Source: Sphaerospermopsis sp. SIO1G1
GTDB taxonomy: Bacteria > Cyanobacteriota > Cyanobacteriia > Cyanobacteriales > Nostocaceae
Assembly: GCA_010672785.1 (NCBI GenBank)
Contig: JAAHFX010000007.1
Span: 1-64,000 of the forward strand
Length of the DNA stretch: 64,000 nt
Reading direction: 5' to 3'
In this document: piece by piece, positions 27,062-36,250 of the stretch
Layout: each line of letters opens with the position of its first letter
Position numbering within the stretch: the first letter of the stretch is position 1
Notes under the pieces: generated by a model
The model's input: only the letters and a program-made list of their open reading frames with translations
What the model was told of the DNA's origin: nothing
The model's database searches: none
Made by a program: the position numbers and the translations under genes

Positions 27062-28342
27062 ATGAAAACTCAGGATAAAAATATCCCATCAGATATTCTC
27101 ATCGTTGATGATAAGTTAGAAAACATTCGTTTTTTATCTGATTATTTATCAAAGCATAACTATCAAGTTCGTAAAGCAATTAATGGTAAAGCAGCACTTA
27201 CCGCTGTCAGAACAATTAAACCCGATTTGATACTCCTCGATATTAATATGCCAGAAATGGGAGGTTATGAAGTTTGTGAATGTTTAAAAAATGATCCCAT
27301 AACCAGTTCAATTCCCATCATTTTTTTAAGTGCAGGTAGTGAAATAGATGATAAACTGAAAGCCTTTGAAGTTGGGGGAATTGATTATATTACTAAACCA
27401 TTTCAACTAGAAGAAGTATTAGTCAGAATTAAGACACAGTTAAAGATTAAATCTCTGCAAACAGAATTAGAATCCCGTAATCAACAACTAGAAACAACTC
27501 TTTCATTATTACAAAAAACACAAGCAGAACTGATTCAAAAAGAAAAATTAGTTAACTCTGGGAGAATAGCGGCTGGCATTTCCCATGAAATCAATAACCC
27601 ATTGAGCTTCATTTTATGTAACCTGAATCCTGCCCATGAATATAGCCATAAATTAGTCAATTTAGTTAAGCTTTATCGCCAGACGTTTCCAGATGCAACT
27701 CCAGAAATTAAAGATTTCATAGATGATTTTGAATTAGAATTTATCAACTCTGATTTTACAAAAGTCATTGATTCTATGTATAAAGGAGCAGAAAGAATAC
27801 GTGCAGTTATTCAAGCAATTCATGTATTTTCTCGTTTGGATCAATCAGGAATTAAACCTTTTTCTGTACATGAAAGTATAGATAGTACATTAATGACACT
27901 AAGTTCTCAATTTGAAAACCAAGAATATGTAAATATTTCCATTGTCAAAAACTATGGAAATATTCCCGAAGCGAAAGGTTATGCAAATATTTTGAATCAG
28001 GCAATCATGAATATAATCCAAAATTCTATTGATGCCTTAATTGCCGAATTTAATTGGGATCAAGAGATAAAAACAAAGCCAACTATTTGGATTCAGAGTA
28101 AATTTTTGACAGATGTCAACAAAATTATGATATCAATTAAAGATAATGGTATTGGGATTGATAAAAAATATCAAGACCGTATTTTTGAGCCATTTTTTAC
28201 TACCAAATCAAGTCAAAAAGGTACAGGTTTAGGGCTATATACTAGTTATCAAATAATTACTGATTTACATAACGGTAGTTTGAAATATCAAGATTGCTCT
28301 GAAGGTGGTTCAGAATTTATTATTGAATTACCAATTGAATAG
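27062..28342 (+). CDS. Response regulator-histidine kinase fusion
   Basis: A 426-residue soluble protein. The receiver (about 10-130) has Asp60 in LILLDINMPEMGGYE, followed by a coiled coil (about 135-165). HisKA carries His175 in SHEINNPLSF, and the ATPase domain has the NSIDAL N-box, DNGIGIDKK and GTGLGLYTS. REC-first kinases of this type usually act as intermediates in phosphorelays. The receiver resembles that of the REC-GGDEF-EAL protein (both start ILIVDD, with a K-x-x-GGIDYITKPF-like end), and the kinase core resembles the lipoprotein-linked kinase at 13 kb. All catalytic residues are present. Confidence 0.9.
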   Translation: MKTQDKNIPSDILIVDDKLENIRFLSDYLSKHNYQVRKAINGKAALTAVRTIKPDLILLDINMPEMGGYEVCECLKNDPITSSIPIIFLSAGSEIDDKLKAFEVGGIDYITKPFQLEEVLVRIKTQLKIKSLQTELESRNQQLETTLSLLQKTQAELIQKEKLVNSGRIAAGISHEINNPLSFILCNLNPAHEYSHKLVNLVKLYRQTFPDATPEIKDFIDDFELEFINSDFTKVIDSMYKGAERIRAVIQAIHVFSRLDQSGIKPFSVHESIDSTLMTLSSQFENQEYVNISIVKNYGNIPEAKGYANILNQAIMNIIQNSIDALIAEFNWDQEIKTKPTIWIQSKFLTDVNKIMISIKDNGIGIDKKYQDRIFEPFFTTKSSQKGTGLGLYTSYQIITDLHNGSLKYQDCSEGGSEFIIELPIE

Positions 28343-28695
28343 AAAAATTTGCATTGCTGAATTCAGGTATGAAATTAAAATTCAGGGAGCAGGTAACAGG
28401 TAACAAAGCTTCTTGATTATGATTTGTATATCTCATCAATGAAATCTGCTGTATATGAAAAAACTACAAAGAACGTAAATAACACAAAGAAAGGAGTCCA
28501 AAAATTTAACTAAGTGTAAATTTTTTATCTATAATCTGTAAAAATAGCCTCAAAAGCTGATAAAAAAGCGAATTCGCCACAAACTTACAATATGGATAAC
28601 GCTATCATAAAAACACCAACTGACCAAATTCAAAACTTATAGAAATTGGCAGGGGAATCTTAGTTTTTTGTTCACTTTCTTTGTAATTTACTGTA
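28343..28695. other. Intergenic region
   Basis: Holds a TTGCTGAATT...GGTATGAAATT element end (28361-28383), the same kind as at 2430 and 62482, then AT-rich leader DNA. No gene seen. Confidence 0.4.
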
Positions 28696-28890
28696 ATGAC
28701 AATTAAACTTACAATTCCAGGCATGGCTTGTTCTGCTTGTGCTAATAACATTACCAATGCAATTAAAGCGGTAGATATTGACGCTAAAGTGGAAGCAGAT
28801 CCGGAAACCAAACTTGTTAATGTTGATACTCAAACTTCGGAAACTGTAATTAAAGAAGCTTTAGTTACTGCGGGTTATCCGCCTGCATAA
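28696..28890 (+). CDS. Heavy-metal-associated (HMA) copper chaperone, Atx1-like
   Basis: A 64-residue single HMA domain with the metal-binding loop GMACSACANNI (CxxC at residues 11-14) and the usual beta-alpha-beta-beta-alpha-beta length. It closely resembles cyanobacterial Atx1 proteins, which carry Cu(I) to the P-type ATPases CtaA and PacS. The chaperone frame is intact, but what follows it is a broken remnant of a copper-type P-ATPase. Target ATPases would have to be elsewhere in the genome. Confidence 0.88.
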   Translation: MTIKLTIPGMACSACANNITNAIKAVDIDAKVEADPETKLVNVDTQTSETVIKEALVTAGYPPA

Positions 28891-28946
28891 GAGAGATGGG
28901 GAGTGGGGAAGCAGGGTGCAGGGTGCAGGGAGAAGTTAATAAGTCA

Positions 28947-29224
28947 ATGACTAACATTACTCTGAAAATTAATGGGATGAAATGATGTAATTTTGGTATG
29001 GCCTGGGAAAAATTCCTGTAGATGGGGAAGTAATTGAAGGGTTTTCTACCGTAGGTAAAGCAATAATGACTGGTGAAAGTGTACCTGTAAAAAAACAAAT
29101 TAAGAATGCCCAAAGTTTGGAATTAGCTCATAAAATCAAGACTATTTTTTTGGATAAAACTGGAACTTTAAGCCAATGTAAATCAACGGTAACAAATTTT
29201 ATTACTGTAAAAATTTGCTGTTAG
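28947..29224 (+). pseudogene. Remnant of a heavy-metal (Cu) P1B-type ATPase
   Basis: An ATG at 28947 opens an HMA-like start (MTNITLKINGMK) that hits a stop within 13 codons. The next recognisable piece is the actuator segment [12 protein letters not shown] (from about 29007). After a one-base frameshift near 29043 comes [10 protein letters not shown], which joins directly to [12 protein letters not shown], the phosphorylation motif. The membrane helices normally between them are gone. The frame ends at TAG 29222. A following stretch (29216-29330) reads [34 protein letters not shown], another broken frame of unknown family. Clear decay by deletion and frameshift. Confidence 0.8.
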
Positions 29225-29670
29225 TATCGGTGGTTTATATTTAATAGGTTGAGAATTATGGTGGTTTATTTACAGAGATATAGCTGTAGCCAGGTTGCTG
29301 AGGACATTAGATAGCATTTAATTGTTAAGATTGGTAAGGGTAAAGTGCAGTATTAAACCCCTACAAATTTATGATTTTTATGCCCTAATCTTGGTGGATA
29401 TAGCTATAATTAATTATTAGATATTAGATATTAGATATTAGATATTAGTTATTAGATATTAGATATTAGATATTAGATATTAGTTATTAGTTATTAGTTA
29501 TTAGTTATTAGTTATTAGTTATTCTGGGAATAAGATCATAAAGTTAATAAATAGAAAATTAAAATCATAATTTGGGGATATAATAAATTAGCGTACTTAA
29601 AATTACTGTTTTAATGAAAAGGTTGTGTTATTTCTAGATTACCCGTTTTAGTATAAGTAAAAATCTAGAA
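29225..29670. other. Intergenic region after the ATPase remnant
   Basis: Contains the end of the broken frame described above, an AT-rich stretch, the TTAGATA/TTAGTTA repeat array (29405-29522) and the leader of the Rieske gene. No intact gene. Confidence 0.5.
29405..29522. repeat. STRR: ATTAGAT / ATTAGTT heptamers
   Basis: About 16 heptamers of TTAGATA, changing to TTAGTTA toward the right, in the leader of the Rieske oxygenase gene. Confidence 0.9.
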
Positions 29671-30771
29671 ATGAACATCACATCTAACAATTTAAGCTAC
29701 TCTAAAAAACCTAAAATTTTTAATCACCCAGAACGTTTCGTTGAAGGTTGGTATTGGGTAATTCCTAGTACTAAAATATCCGTTGGTGAAGTTAAACCCA
29801 TAACAATCTTAGGGAAAGAATTAGTAATTTATCGTGGAGAAGATAAACAAGTTGTTATACTTGATGCTTTTTGCCCCCATTTTGGCGCACATCTTGCAGA
29901 AGGTACAGTAGAAGGTAATGAATTACGTTGTTTTTTTCATCATTGGAAATTTGATGCTGCTGGGTTTTGTGTAGAAATTCCCTGTTTAGAAGAAGCAGTA
30001 AAAGTCAGAACTAAAAGTTGGCCAACCGCCGAAAAATATGGTTTAGTATGGATATGGACTGGTGAAACTCCTCAACAACCTTTACCGTTTATTCCTGAAT
30101 TAGAATTTGATGAATTTGATCATGCTTTTGGGAAACACTTACTTCTCAATTGTCATCCCAATGTTTTCATGATTAATGCTATTGATACTCAACATTTTAA
30201 CACTGTTCATAAATTATTATCAGAGTTTAATTTCCACAAACAAGAAATTAATGAAAATGCTATTACTTTTGTCAATACTACCAATGAAAGTCCTGATTCT
30301 CATTTAATTAAGCTAATTCGTCCTATCTATAAAAAACCTGTTAATTTCTCTCTTTGTTATTGGTATGGAATGACAGGTTTTATTACTATAGGTATAGGTA
30401 TTTTACAATTTAATATTATGTTTGCTTGTCGTTTAGCTGAAGCTGGTAAAGCTGACATTAAAACTGTTTTTTTAGCTAAGAAAAATAAGAGTATTTTTGG
30501 GAAAATGTATAATATTTTTCTGTTGTGGTTAAGTCAATTTGTAATTGAATACTTTATCAAAAATGATGCTAAAATCTTAAGAACTATTCAATTCAAGTTA
30601 AAATCTCCCCTAGACTTTGATCAATCAATCATTAACTTTGTTAATCATTTAGAAAATCAAAAAGCCTTAAAATGGCAAACTTGGTATATGGATAGAACAC
30701 GTAATGGTGAAGAGGAAGTAGAAAAAAGACCAAAACGGGAAAAATGGCACGATGAATTAGTTAATGATTAA
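29671..30771 (+). CDS. Rieske [2Fe-2S] non-haem iron oxygenase (PaO-like)
   Basis: A 366-residue protein. The N-terminal Rieske domain (about 22-130) has the cluster ligands CPH in DAFCPHFGAHLAEG and CFFH in LRCFFHHWKF. The C-terminal domain carries a mononuclear iron motif D-x-x-H-x4-H in DTQHFNTVH (about residue 172). This domain order matches Rieske monooxygenases, including the pheophorbide a oxygenase and vanillate demethylase relatives common in cyanobacteria. The substrate is unknown. The C-terminal ER/EK-rich tail is not the CxxC of chloroplast PaO. It is monocistronic, with an STRR in its leader. Confidence 0.85.
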   Translation: MNITSNNLSYSKKPKIFNHPERFVEGWYWVIPSTKISVGEVKPITILGKELVIYRGEDKQVVILDAFCPHFGAHLAEGTVEGNELRCFFHHWKFDAAGFCVEIPCLEEAVKVRTKSWPTAEKYGLVWIWTGETPQQPLPFIPELEFDEFDHAFGKHLLLNCHPNVFMINAIDTQHFNTVHKLLSEFNFHKQEINENAITFVNTTNESPDSHLIKLIRPIYKKPVNFSLCYWYGMTGFITIGIGILQFNIMFACRLAEAGKADIKTVFLAKKNKSIFGKMYNIFLLWLSQFVIEYFIKNDAKILRTIQFKLKSPLDFDQSIINFVNHLENQKALKWQTWYMDRTRNGEEEVEKRPKREKWHDELVND

Positions 30772-30814
30772 AAATATATCAATTCAGCAATCACTTTGCT
30801 GATGACTACTGATC

Positions 30815-30853
30815 AAAAAAAATAAAAATGAAGTGGTTTTTCCGCCACTTCAT
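30815..30853 (-). terminator. Rho-independent terminator of the ldpA-ycf45 unit
   Basis: On the minus strand, a 9-bp stem (ATGAAGTGG/CCACTTCAT, 30828-30853) is followed by a T-rich run (complement of 30815-30827). It lies about 130 bases after the ycf45 stop codon. Confidence 0.7.
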
Positions 30854-30983
30854 CAATTCCCAGGTAGAACCTTTAGTAATGAGTATAACGACTAAATTTC
30901 TAGGAAATCGTATAACATAGAACAGAATTGAGATTTTTATCTAAAAAAATTCTGTTCATATTTTGGATCAGCAATGCCAAACA

Positions 30984-32717
30984 TTAAGCCGGATAAATCC
31001 TTAATCGCCGATTAGGTTCTTCCCCAAAACTATTAGACTTGAGGCGATAATGTTCCACCAACTCATGCTGCATTTTTCTAACTTGAGGAGAACGGGGTAA
31101 CAACTCCACAGGTTGACCTTTAGGAATAACTATTTGCTCAACTGCAAGTCTAGCCTCTTCCAAAGCATCCATCTCATCATCGCTACCATTGTGTAAAAAC
31201 AGTTGTAATTCCTTTTCGTCACCAATTTCCGGTTCATCAATATTCAGTAACCGTCGTAAACCGCGACTAATTTGAGGAATTGTGCTGGATTTAATCATGT
31301 GAATAGGAATGTGACGCGCCTTTGCTATTTGTCTTAACTTCGCATGATTTTTAACGTGCGATCGCAAAGCTAGAATAGCATCAGCACTATCCAAATCCTT
31401 TGTCAACACCACTGGTAAAGTCAACACACCAATGACCTGTTCTAACTGGTGACGACTCACTCCATAAGGATAAATATGCAGTGGCAAATCTTCCCCATTC
31501 GGGCCCGATGACCTACGATTTCTGAAATCAACCCCATTTTCATATCGGAAAGACTCATCTAACAAGCGGTCAAATTCACTCTGACCACTTCCCCCCAAGT
31601 CAGCAGTTATGGGAGGTAGTGCCACCATTTGTCCAGAAGCACGCCAGCCATTAGCCTGTTTCATCGCTGGTAAAGAATCTGACTCATCACCCAAACCATG
31701 ACCACGGCCATTCACCACAGACAACTGCCTGGTAATAGAAACCTTACCCTGCTCATTTACTGTTCTGGTTTGTGGGTTAGGTTGACGACCTCGTAATAGA
31801 GTATCTACCACATCAGCTACACTTTCGTGTACCACCCAGCGTTTTCTCTCCAACATCTCCACGGCAATTTCAAAAGTAGGAGGAGCTTTCCGTTCCAAAA
31901 CAGTCTTTTGTGAACCCCTGCGTCTGGCCTCATCATCTCCCAGAGTCACGGCTTGGATACCCCCAACCAAATCAGAAAGGGTAGGGTTTTTAATCAGGTT
32001 TTCAATTTGGTTACCATGAGCAGTACCAACTAATTGTACACCTCTTTCAGCAATTGTACGGGCAGCAAGAGCTTCCAACTCTGTCCCAATTTCATCAATG
32101 ACAATGACCTCTGGCATATGGTTTTCCACTGCCTCAATCATCACCTGATGTTGTAATTCTGGCTTTGCCACTTGCATCCTACGAGAGCGACCAATCGCCG
32201 GGTGAGCGACATCACCATCACCAGCAATTTCATTAGATGTATCAATAATGACTACACGTTTATTGAGTTCATCGGCTAAAACACGAGCAATTTCTCGTAA
32301 AGCTGTGGTTTTACCCACACCAGGACGACCAAGCATAAGAATGGATCTACCAGTTTCCACCAAATCGCGGATCATACCAATAGTTCCAAACACAGCCCGA
32401 CCGACACGACAGGTCAAGCCAATAACCTTACCATTACGGTTACGAATAGCACTAATACGATGTAAAGTTTGCTCAATTCCTGCCCGATTATCTCCGCCAA
32501 ATGTTCCGACTCTTTGGATACAATCATCTATTTGTAATTGAGTAACAGGGGTTTCGCTCAGATACTCAGCTTGATCGGGAAATCTAGCTTCTGGGCGACG
32601 ACCTAAATCTAAAATCACCTCCACTAGATTATCTCTGTTGGAGTGATCCTCTAGCTTTTGCTTTAGGTCTTGGGGCAAAATGTCCAGTAACTTTTGGAGA
32701 TCTTCAGTAATCGTCAT
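30984..32717 (-). CDS. ycf45: Ycf45-type AAA ATPase / R3H-like protein
   Basis: A 577-residue protein. A RecA/AAA-like ATPase core has Walker A GRPGVGKTT (130-138) and Walker B-like EVIVIDEIGTELEA, followed by an AHGNQIENLIKNPTL segment. The C-terminus carries RRLNIDEPE and ends RRLRIYPA, the region annotated as R3H nucleic-acid-binding in the family. It matches Ycf45, found in cyanobacteria and some algal plastids and related to stage III sporulation AA-type ATPases. Function unknown. It lies 42 bp downstream of ldpA on the same strand, and a terminator follows, so they form a two-gene unit. Confidence 0.88.
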   Translation of the reverse strand: MTITEDLQKLLDILPQDLKQKLEDHSNRDNLVEVILDLGRRPEARFPDQAEYLSETPVTQLQIDDCIQRVGTFGGDNRAGIEQTLHRISAIRNRNGKVIGLTCRVGRAVFGTIGMIRDLVETGRSILMLGRPGVGKTTALREIARVLADELNKRVVIIDTSNEIAGDGDVAHPAIGRSRRMQVAKPELQHQVMIEAVENHMPEVIVIDEIGTELEALAARTIAERGVQLVGTAHGNQIENLIKNPTLSDLVGGIQAVTLGDDEARRRGSQKTVLERKAPPTFEIAVEMLERKRWVVHESVADVVDTLLRGRQPNPQTRTVNEQGKVSITRQLSVVNGRGHGLGDESDSLPAMKQANGWRASGQMVALPPITADLGGSGQSEFDRLLDESFRYENGVDFRNRRSSGPNGEDLPLHIYPYGVSRHQLEQVIGVLTLPVVLTKDLDSADAILALRSHVKNHAKLRQIAKARHIPIHMIKSSTIPQISRGLRRLLNIDEPEIGDEKELQLFLHNGSDDEMDALEEARLAVEQIVIPKGQPVELLPRSPQVRKMQHELVEHYRLKSNSFGEEPNRRLRIYPA

Positions 32718-32759
32718 GCTGTTTATGGTGACGTTTTGAGAGATAACGAACGAGCTAAT

Positions 32760-33962
32760 TCAAAGCTCTGACTGTGACTTAATCTGGGAAACGAGAGAAT
32801 AAGCCAGTTCTACCGCTTGCCAGAGTAATTCTGGTTGATTTTCCAAGCCAACACTTGCATAGATACCAGTGGAACTCACCTCCTGATTTTCTAACTGTTC
32901 AAAAATGGGTGACAGCAACACACGAGCATAGCTACCATAAGCAACACCAGCAATATATGGGGTGGTGGGGTAGTGAGGTGGTGGGGTAATTTTTTCTCCC
33001 CATTTCCCTATCTTCCCATCTCCCCATCTTTTCAAAAGTGACATTGCCTTTAATTTAGGAACTGTGTAGCTATTAGTACCCCCTGCTAACTGCACATATC
33101 CCGGTAAATTTGCTGCCAAAACTTTTTGTCCTAATTTGACTGTGGCGATAGTAGTACCATCTCCAATATCACCACTCATCGAGCGTCCATCTGTTTGCCA
33201 AATCAAAACTTGGCAGTGTGGAGCAATCAGATCATAAATAGTTTGTAAATAATCAATTAATCCTTCGCCATCATTACAACTAACGGCTAGTAGTTTCAAT
33301 TTATTGACTTGAGGAACAATACTTGCCCACAAACGCTGGAAATCTGCCAAACGTCCTACTTTAGTGTGAATTTCTATGGCATCTATTCCCGTTGACATAA
33401 CCAGTGGTGCTACTGCTCCCGGTGTTGACACAAAAGAAGATGTGAAAATCATCTCATAAGGACAAACAGGAACGCAACGCCCACAGCCATAACATTTGTC
33501 GGCAATAATTCCTGAAAAGCTATCTTTTTGATCGTTAAAGACTATAGCCTGTGCAGGGCAAATTGTTTCACAGGGTCGAGGACAAGTTGGCGGACAATTA
33601 ATAGAATTAAATTCTGCTTTTCTAAAATGAGGATCTTCTCCATCATTGAGGCTGACCATTAAAAAGGGCAAATTTCCCCGAAAGGGAAACCCCCGTTCTT
33701 CAGCTTCTTGAGCTAAGTTCTTAGCTACCAGCAAACCTTCGTGAACCGCTGCAATTACTGCCGGATCAGCTGCTACATCTATACAGTCAGCACCAGCCAA
33801 AGTGTAGGCTATAGCCAAATTTCTGACCGCAGGTAGATGTTGAAAACTAGCTCCACAAATAAGCTTGAACCAGTTTCCTTGTTTTAGGGATTGTAAAGGG
33901 GCTAACAGTTTAGTCACACTTCTATTATGCTGTTTTCCCCGTGAAAATTGCAGCCATGACAA
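32760..33962 (-). CDS. ldpA: Light-dependent period protein LdpA
   Basis: A 400-residue iron-sulphur protein. Two cysteine clusters are visible: Cys123, 127, 131 and 135 in CPPTCPRPCETICP, and Cys157, 160, 163 and 167 in CYGCGRCVPVCP, fitting two [4Fe-4S] centres. Sequence and length agree with LdpA of Synechococcus elongatus, a redox-responsive factor that links light intensity to the Kai clock. About residues 310-340 hold an odd stretch (GDGKIGKWGEKITPPPHYPT) encoded by the C-rich/G-rich dispersed repeat (32945-33025). The frame is kept, so the protein probably carries a short insert compared with relatives. Confidence 0.9.
   Translation of the reverse strand: MSWLQFSRGKQHNRSVTKLLAPLQSLKQGNWFKLICGASFQHLPAVRNLAIAYTLAGADCIDVAADPAVIAAVHEGLLVAKNLAQEAEERGFPFRGNLPFLMVSLNDGEDPHFRKAEFNSINCPPTCPRPCETICPAQAIVFNDQKDSFSGIIADKCYGCGRCVPVCPYEMIFTSSFVSTPGAVAPLVMSTGIDAIEIHTKVGRLADFQRLWASIVPQVNKLKLLAVSCNDGEGLIDYLQTIYDLIAPHCQVLIWQTDGRSMSGDIGDGTTIATVKLGQKVLAANLPGYVQLAGGTNSYTVPKLKAMSLLKRWGDGKIGKWGEKITPPPHYPTTPYIAGVAYGSYARVLLSPIFEQLENQEVSSTGIYASVGLENQPELLWQAVELAYSLVSQIKSQSEL
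32945..33025 (-). repeat. C-rich dispersed repeat inside the ldpA frame
   Basis: GGGGTGGTGGGGTAGTGAGG followed by TCCCCATTTCCC and TCCCATCTCCCC units. It is the same simple motif as the intergenic tracts at 17673-17736, 40103-40134 and 54660-54702, but here it is translated. Confidence 0.7.
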
Positions 33963-34367
33963 AAAATTTTATTTAATTTGCGGGAATTGTAAAAAATAGA
34001 TTAAGTAGGGTTTGTCGTTAGGTGTAAAAGTGATCTGTGGAGATTAGGGAATAGGGAACAGGGAACGGGGAACAGGGAATAGGGAACGGAGCAACCATCA
34101 GGGGTTTACCACGATAAATAGGGGTTGCTGTCCGCGTAGCGTGCCGTCAGGCATATAAATCTAAAACCTTTACAAATAGAAGATTTTAGGCGATTTAAAA
34201 TTAAAAAAGTGCAAGATATTTGAGGATCAGTGTTTAAAAATCTTGCACTTTCGGTGAAAATTCTTCCCTTACCAACTCTTGAAACTGTTAAGAGTTCCCT
34301 GTTAAGAGTTCCCTTATCTTCACAGATCACTTTTTGCTGCAAACCCTAAATATTTATATGATACAGA
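33963..34367. other. Intergenic region with MITE B copies
   Basis: It holds a partial inverted MITE B end (34013-34047), GGGAACA minisatellite units (34047-34090) and a full MITE B (34120-34347). No gene. Confidence 0.6.
34120..34347. mobile_element. MITE family B, copy 3 (about 228 bp)
   Basis: Left end AGGGGTTGCTGTCCGCGTAG, right end TTTTTGCTGCAAACCCT; the ends are inverted repeats. The centre has a strong foldback AAGTGCAAGAT...ATCTTGCACTT (about 34204-34251). The best-preserved copy in the window. Confidence 0.8.
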
Positions 34368-35858
34368 TCAAGTTAAGCCTAAATCAGTAGCAATACGATG
34401 GGCGCAAGCGAAACCAGAAAAAGCTACAGCATTTAAACCCTGACCTGGAAAAGTGCTATCACCTACACAATACAGATTAGATATAGATGTCCGATTAAAA
34501 GGCATTCTCAATAAACCCCATAATTTCCGCTGGGGTATGGGCCCATAAGTACCATCTACTCGACCTAAAAATCGCCGATGGGTAAGGGGTGTTCCTACTT
34601 CCATGTAATCTAAACCTGCTTCCAAACCAGGGAAAAAACTCTCTAATCTAGCAATAATTTCCCATGCAGCATCCTCTTTTTGCTGATTATATTGATTTGC
34701 ACTCATTCCCTGCCAATCGCTAATCCAAGCAGGTGTAAAAGCATGAATAATATGATAACCACTAGGAGCTATATTGGGATCTAATAAAGTAGGTATGGAA
34801 ACAAAAAGTGTCCCAGAGGCTAATTCCATTTTTTCCCAGTCTTCTAGGATAATGTGATGGCATTCTGTTCCTGTAGGTATCACAGATGCTTCTACCCCTA
34901 AATGCAAACTGAGAAAGCTAGGTGATTTTTTATATCTTTGTTGCCATCTTTTCTCATTAGATGGCATATTTCCACGAGGTAATAATTTCTCAAATGTGTC
35001 CCACCGAGTGGCATTAGAAACAATTTTCTGAGCGTAATATATTTTCCCATTAGCTAACTGTACACCGACAGCCTTGCCATTAGCAGTGATAATTTTTGTT
35101 ACTCTGGCCTGATACTCAATTTTACCACCATTCTTTTCTAAACCTACTACTAATTTCTCAGCTATTTGTCCTACTCCACCTACAGGATAATTAACACCAC
35201 CATAATGACGATCAGAAAATACCATCCCAGCGTTAATCATTGGTGTCATGTTGGCCGGAACTACAGACCAACAATAACATTCAATATCAATAAATTTTAG
35301 TAGTAAAGGATCTTTAATATATCTCCGGGCTATGTCGCCTACATTTTGTGGTAAATATTTTGCTAATCTTAAGCAAGATAGGGGATTTTGCCAAAATACA
35401 CTCATGACATATTTTGGTTCTTCTAAAGATAACAACTCTATACTATTGAGGCAGTTAAATATCTTTTGACATTCTTGATAAAAACGACGAATACCTATTT
35501 CTTCATGGGGAAAATAAGTAATAAGATTATGTAAGAATTTCTCGTAATTTTTGTCAACTTTAATATTGAGATGATTAGGTAAATGATAATTAATTTGGAC
35601 AGGATCGGGAATAGTTTCTAAATTAACATTAACTGCTTCTAAAGCACGAGTAAGTAAGTTCGTAGTTCCTTGTTTTCCCAAACCAAAAATCATAGATGCA
35701 CCAACATCGAAAGTATATCCTTGATGTTGAAAATAACCTGCACTACCCCCAGGAATTAAGTAGCGCTCTAATACCAGAACTTTTGCTCCCTTAGCTGCTA
35801 ACTGGGTGGCTGTAACCAAACCCCCAATTCCAGATCCAATTACGATTACATCATACAT
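34368..35858 (-). CDS. crtH: Carotenoid isomerase CrtH (CRTISO)
   Basis: A 496-residue FAD-dependent enzyme of the phytoene desaturase superfamily. The dinucleotide-binding motif VIGSGIGGLVTA is at residues 5-16 and there is a typical C-terminal GDSTFPGQGLNAVAFSG flavin motif. Length and sequence fit cyanobacterial CrtH, which converts poly-cis lycopene (prolycopene) to all-trans lycopene on the route to beta-carotene and xanthophylls. Monocistronic. A heptamer array begins about 28 bases upstream of the ATG, so the promoter must lie within or beyond the repeat. Confidence 0.92.
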   Translation of the reverse strand: MYDVIVIGSGIGGLVTATQLAAKGAKVLVLERYLIPGGSAGYFQHQGYTFDVGASMIFGLGKQGTTNLLTRALEAVNVNLETIPDPVQINYHLPNHLNIKVDKNYEKFLHNLITYFPHEEIGIRRFYQECQKIFNCLNSIELLSLEEPKYVMSVFWQNPLSCLRLAKYLPQNVGDIARRYIKDPLLLKFIDIECYCWSVVPANMTPMINAGMVFSDRHYGGVNYPVGGVGQIAEKLVVGLEKNGGKIEYQARVTKIITANGKAVGVQLANGKIYYAQKIVSNATRWDTFEKLLPRGNMPSNEKRWQQRYKKSPSFLSLHLGVEASVIPTGTECHHIILEDWEKMELASGTLFVSIPTLLDPNIAPSGYHIIHAFTPAWISDWQGMSANQYNQQKEDAAWEIIARLESFFPGLEAGLDYMEVGTPLTHRRFLGRVDGTYGPIPQRKLWGLLRMPFNRTSISNLYCVGDSTFPGQGLNAVAFSGFACAHRIATDLGLT

Positions 35859-35885
35859 AAGTAGTCGTGCAAGATAAATTTTATA

Positions 35886-35961
35886 TCAGTTATCAGTTAT
35901 CAGTTATCAGTTATCGGTTATCAGTTATCAGTTATCAGTTATCAGTTATCGGTTATCAGTT
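35886..35961. repeat. STRR: AGTTATC heptamers
   Basis: About 11 units of AGTTATC with two GGTTATC variants, close to the 5' end of crtH. Same unit as at 19.6 kb. Confidence 0.92.
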
Positions 35962-36062
35962 ACAGGAATACAGCAAATTTTGTTTTCCATCAATATGTGC
36001 AATTAATTTTGCTTGGGTACTTAATACTAAATTTGATTATGAAAATACGCTTTTAATTTATT

Positions 36063-36153
36063 AGGACTTACGCATTTTTACGAAATGTCTGGGTTGGAGA
36101 TTGCTTCCTTACGTCGCAATGGCAGTATTTGAGTTAGGTTTTACGTAAGTCCT
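36063..36153. mobile_element. MITE family A, copy 5 (91 bp)
   Basis: AGGACTTACGCA at the left and ACGTAAGTCCT at the right. The interior, GAGATTGCTTCCTTACGTCG, is a different subfamily from copies 1-4. Confidence 0.8.
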
Positions 36154-36160
36154 GTTTATA

Positions 36161-36220
36161 TCAAAGCCTTTTGCCTAGCCTCATGAATAAATGAGGTATG
36201 GCAACTGAATTCTATCTAAT
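36161..36220. repeat. CCTAGCCTCATGAATAA dispersed repeat, copy 2
   Basis: Second copy of the element seen at 23714-23771, adjacent to a MITE A. Confidence 0.6.
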
Positions 36221-36250
36221 TTAGTATCACAAGTAACATAACATAGAACC

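Noticed and set aside
30829..30852. Terminator for the Rieske gene on the plus strand
   Set aside because: The T-run follows the hairpin only on the minus strand; on the plus strand the T residues are in the loop.
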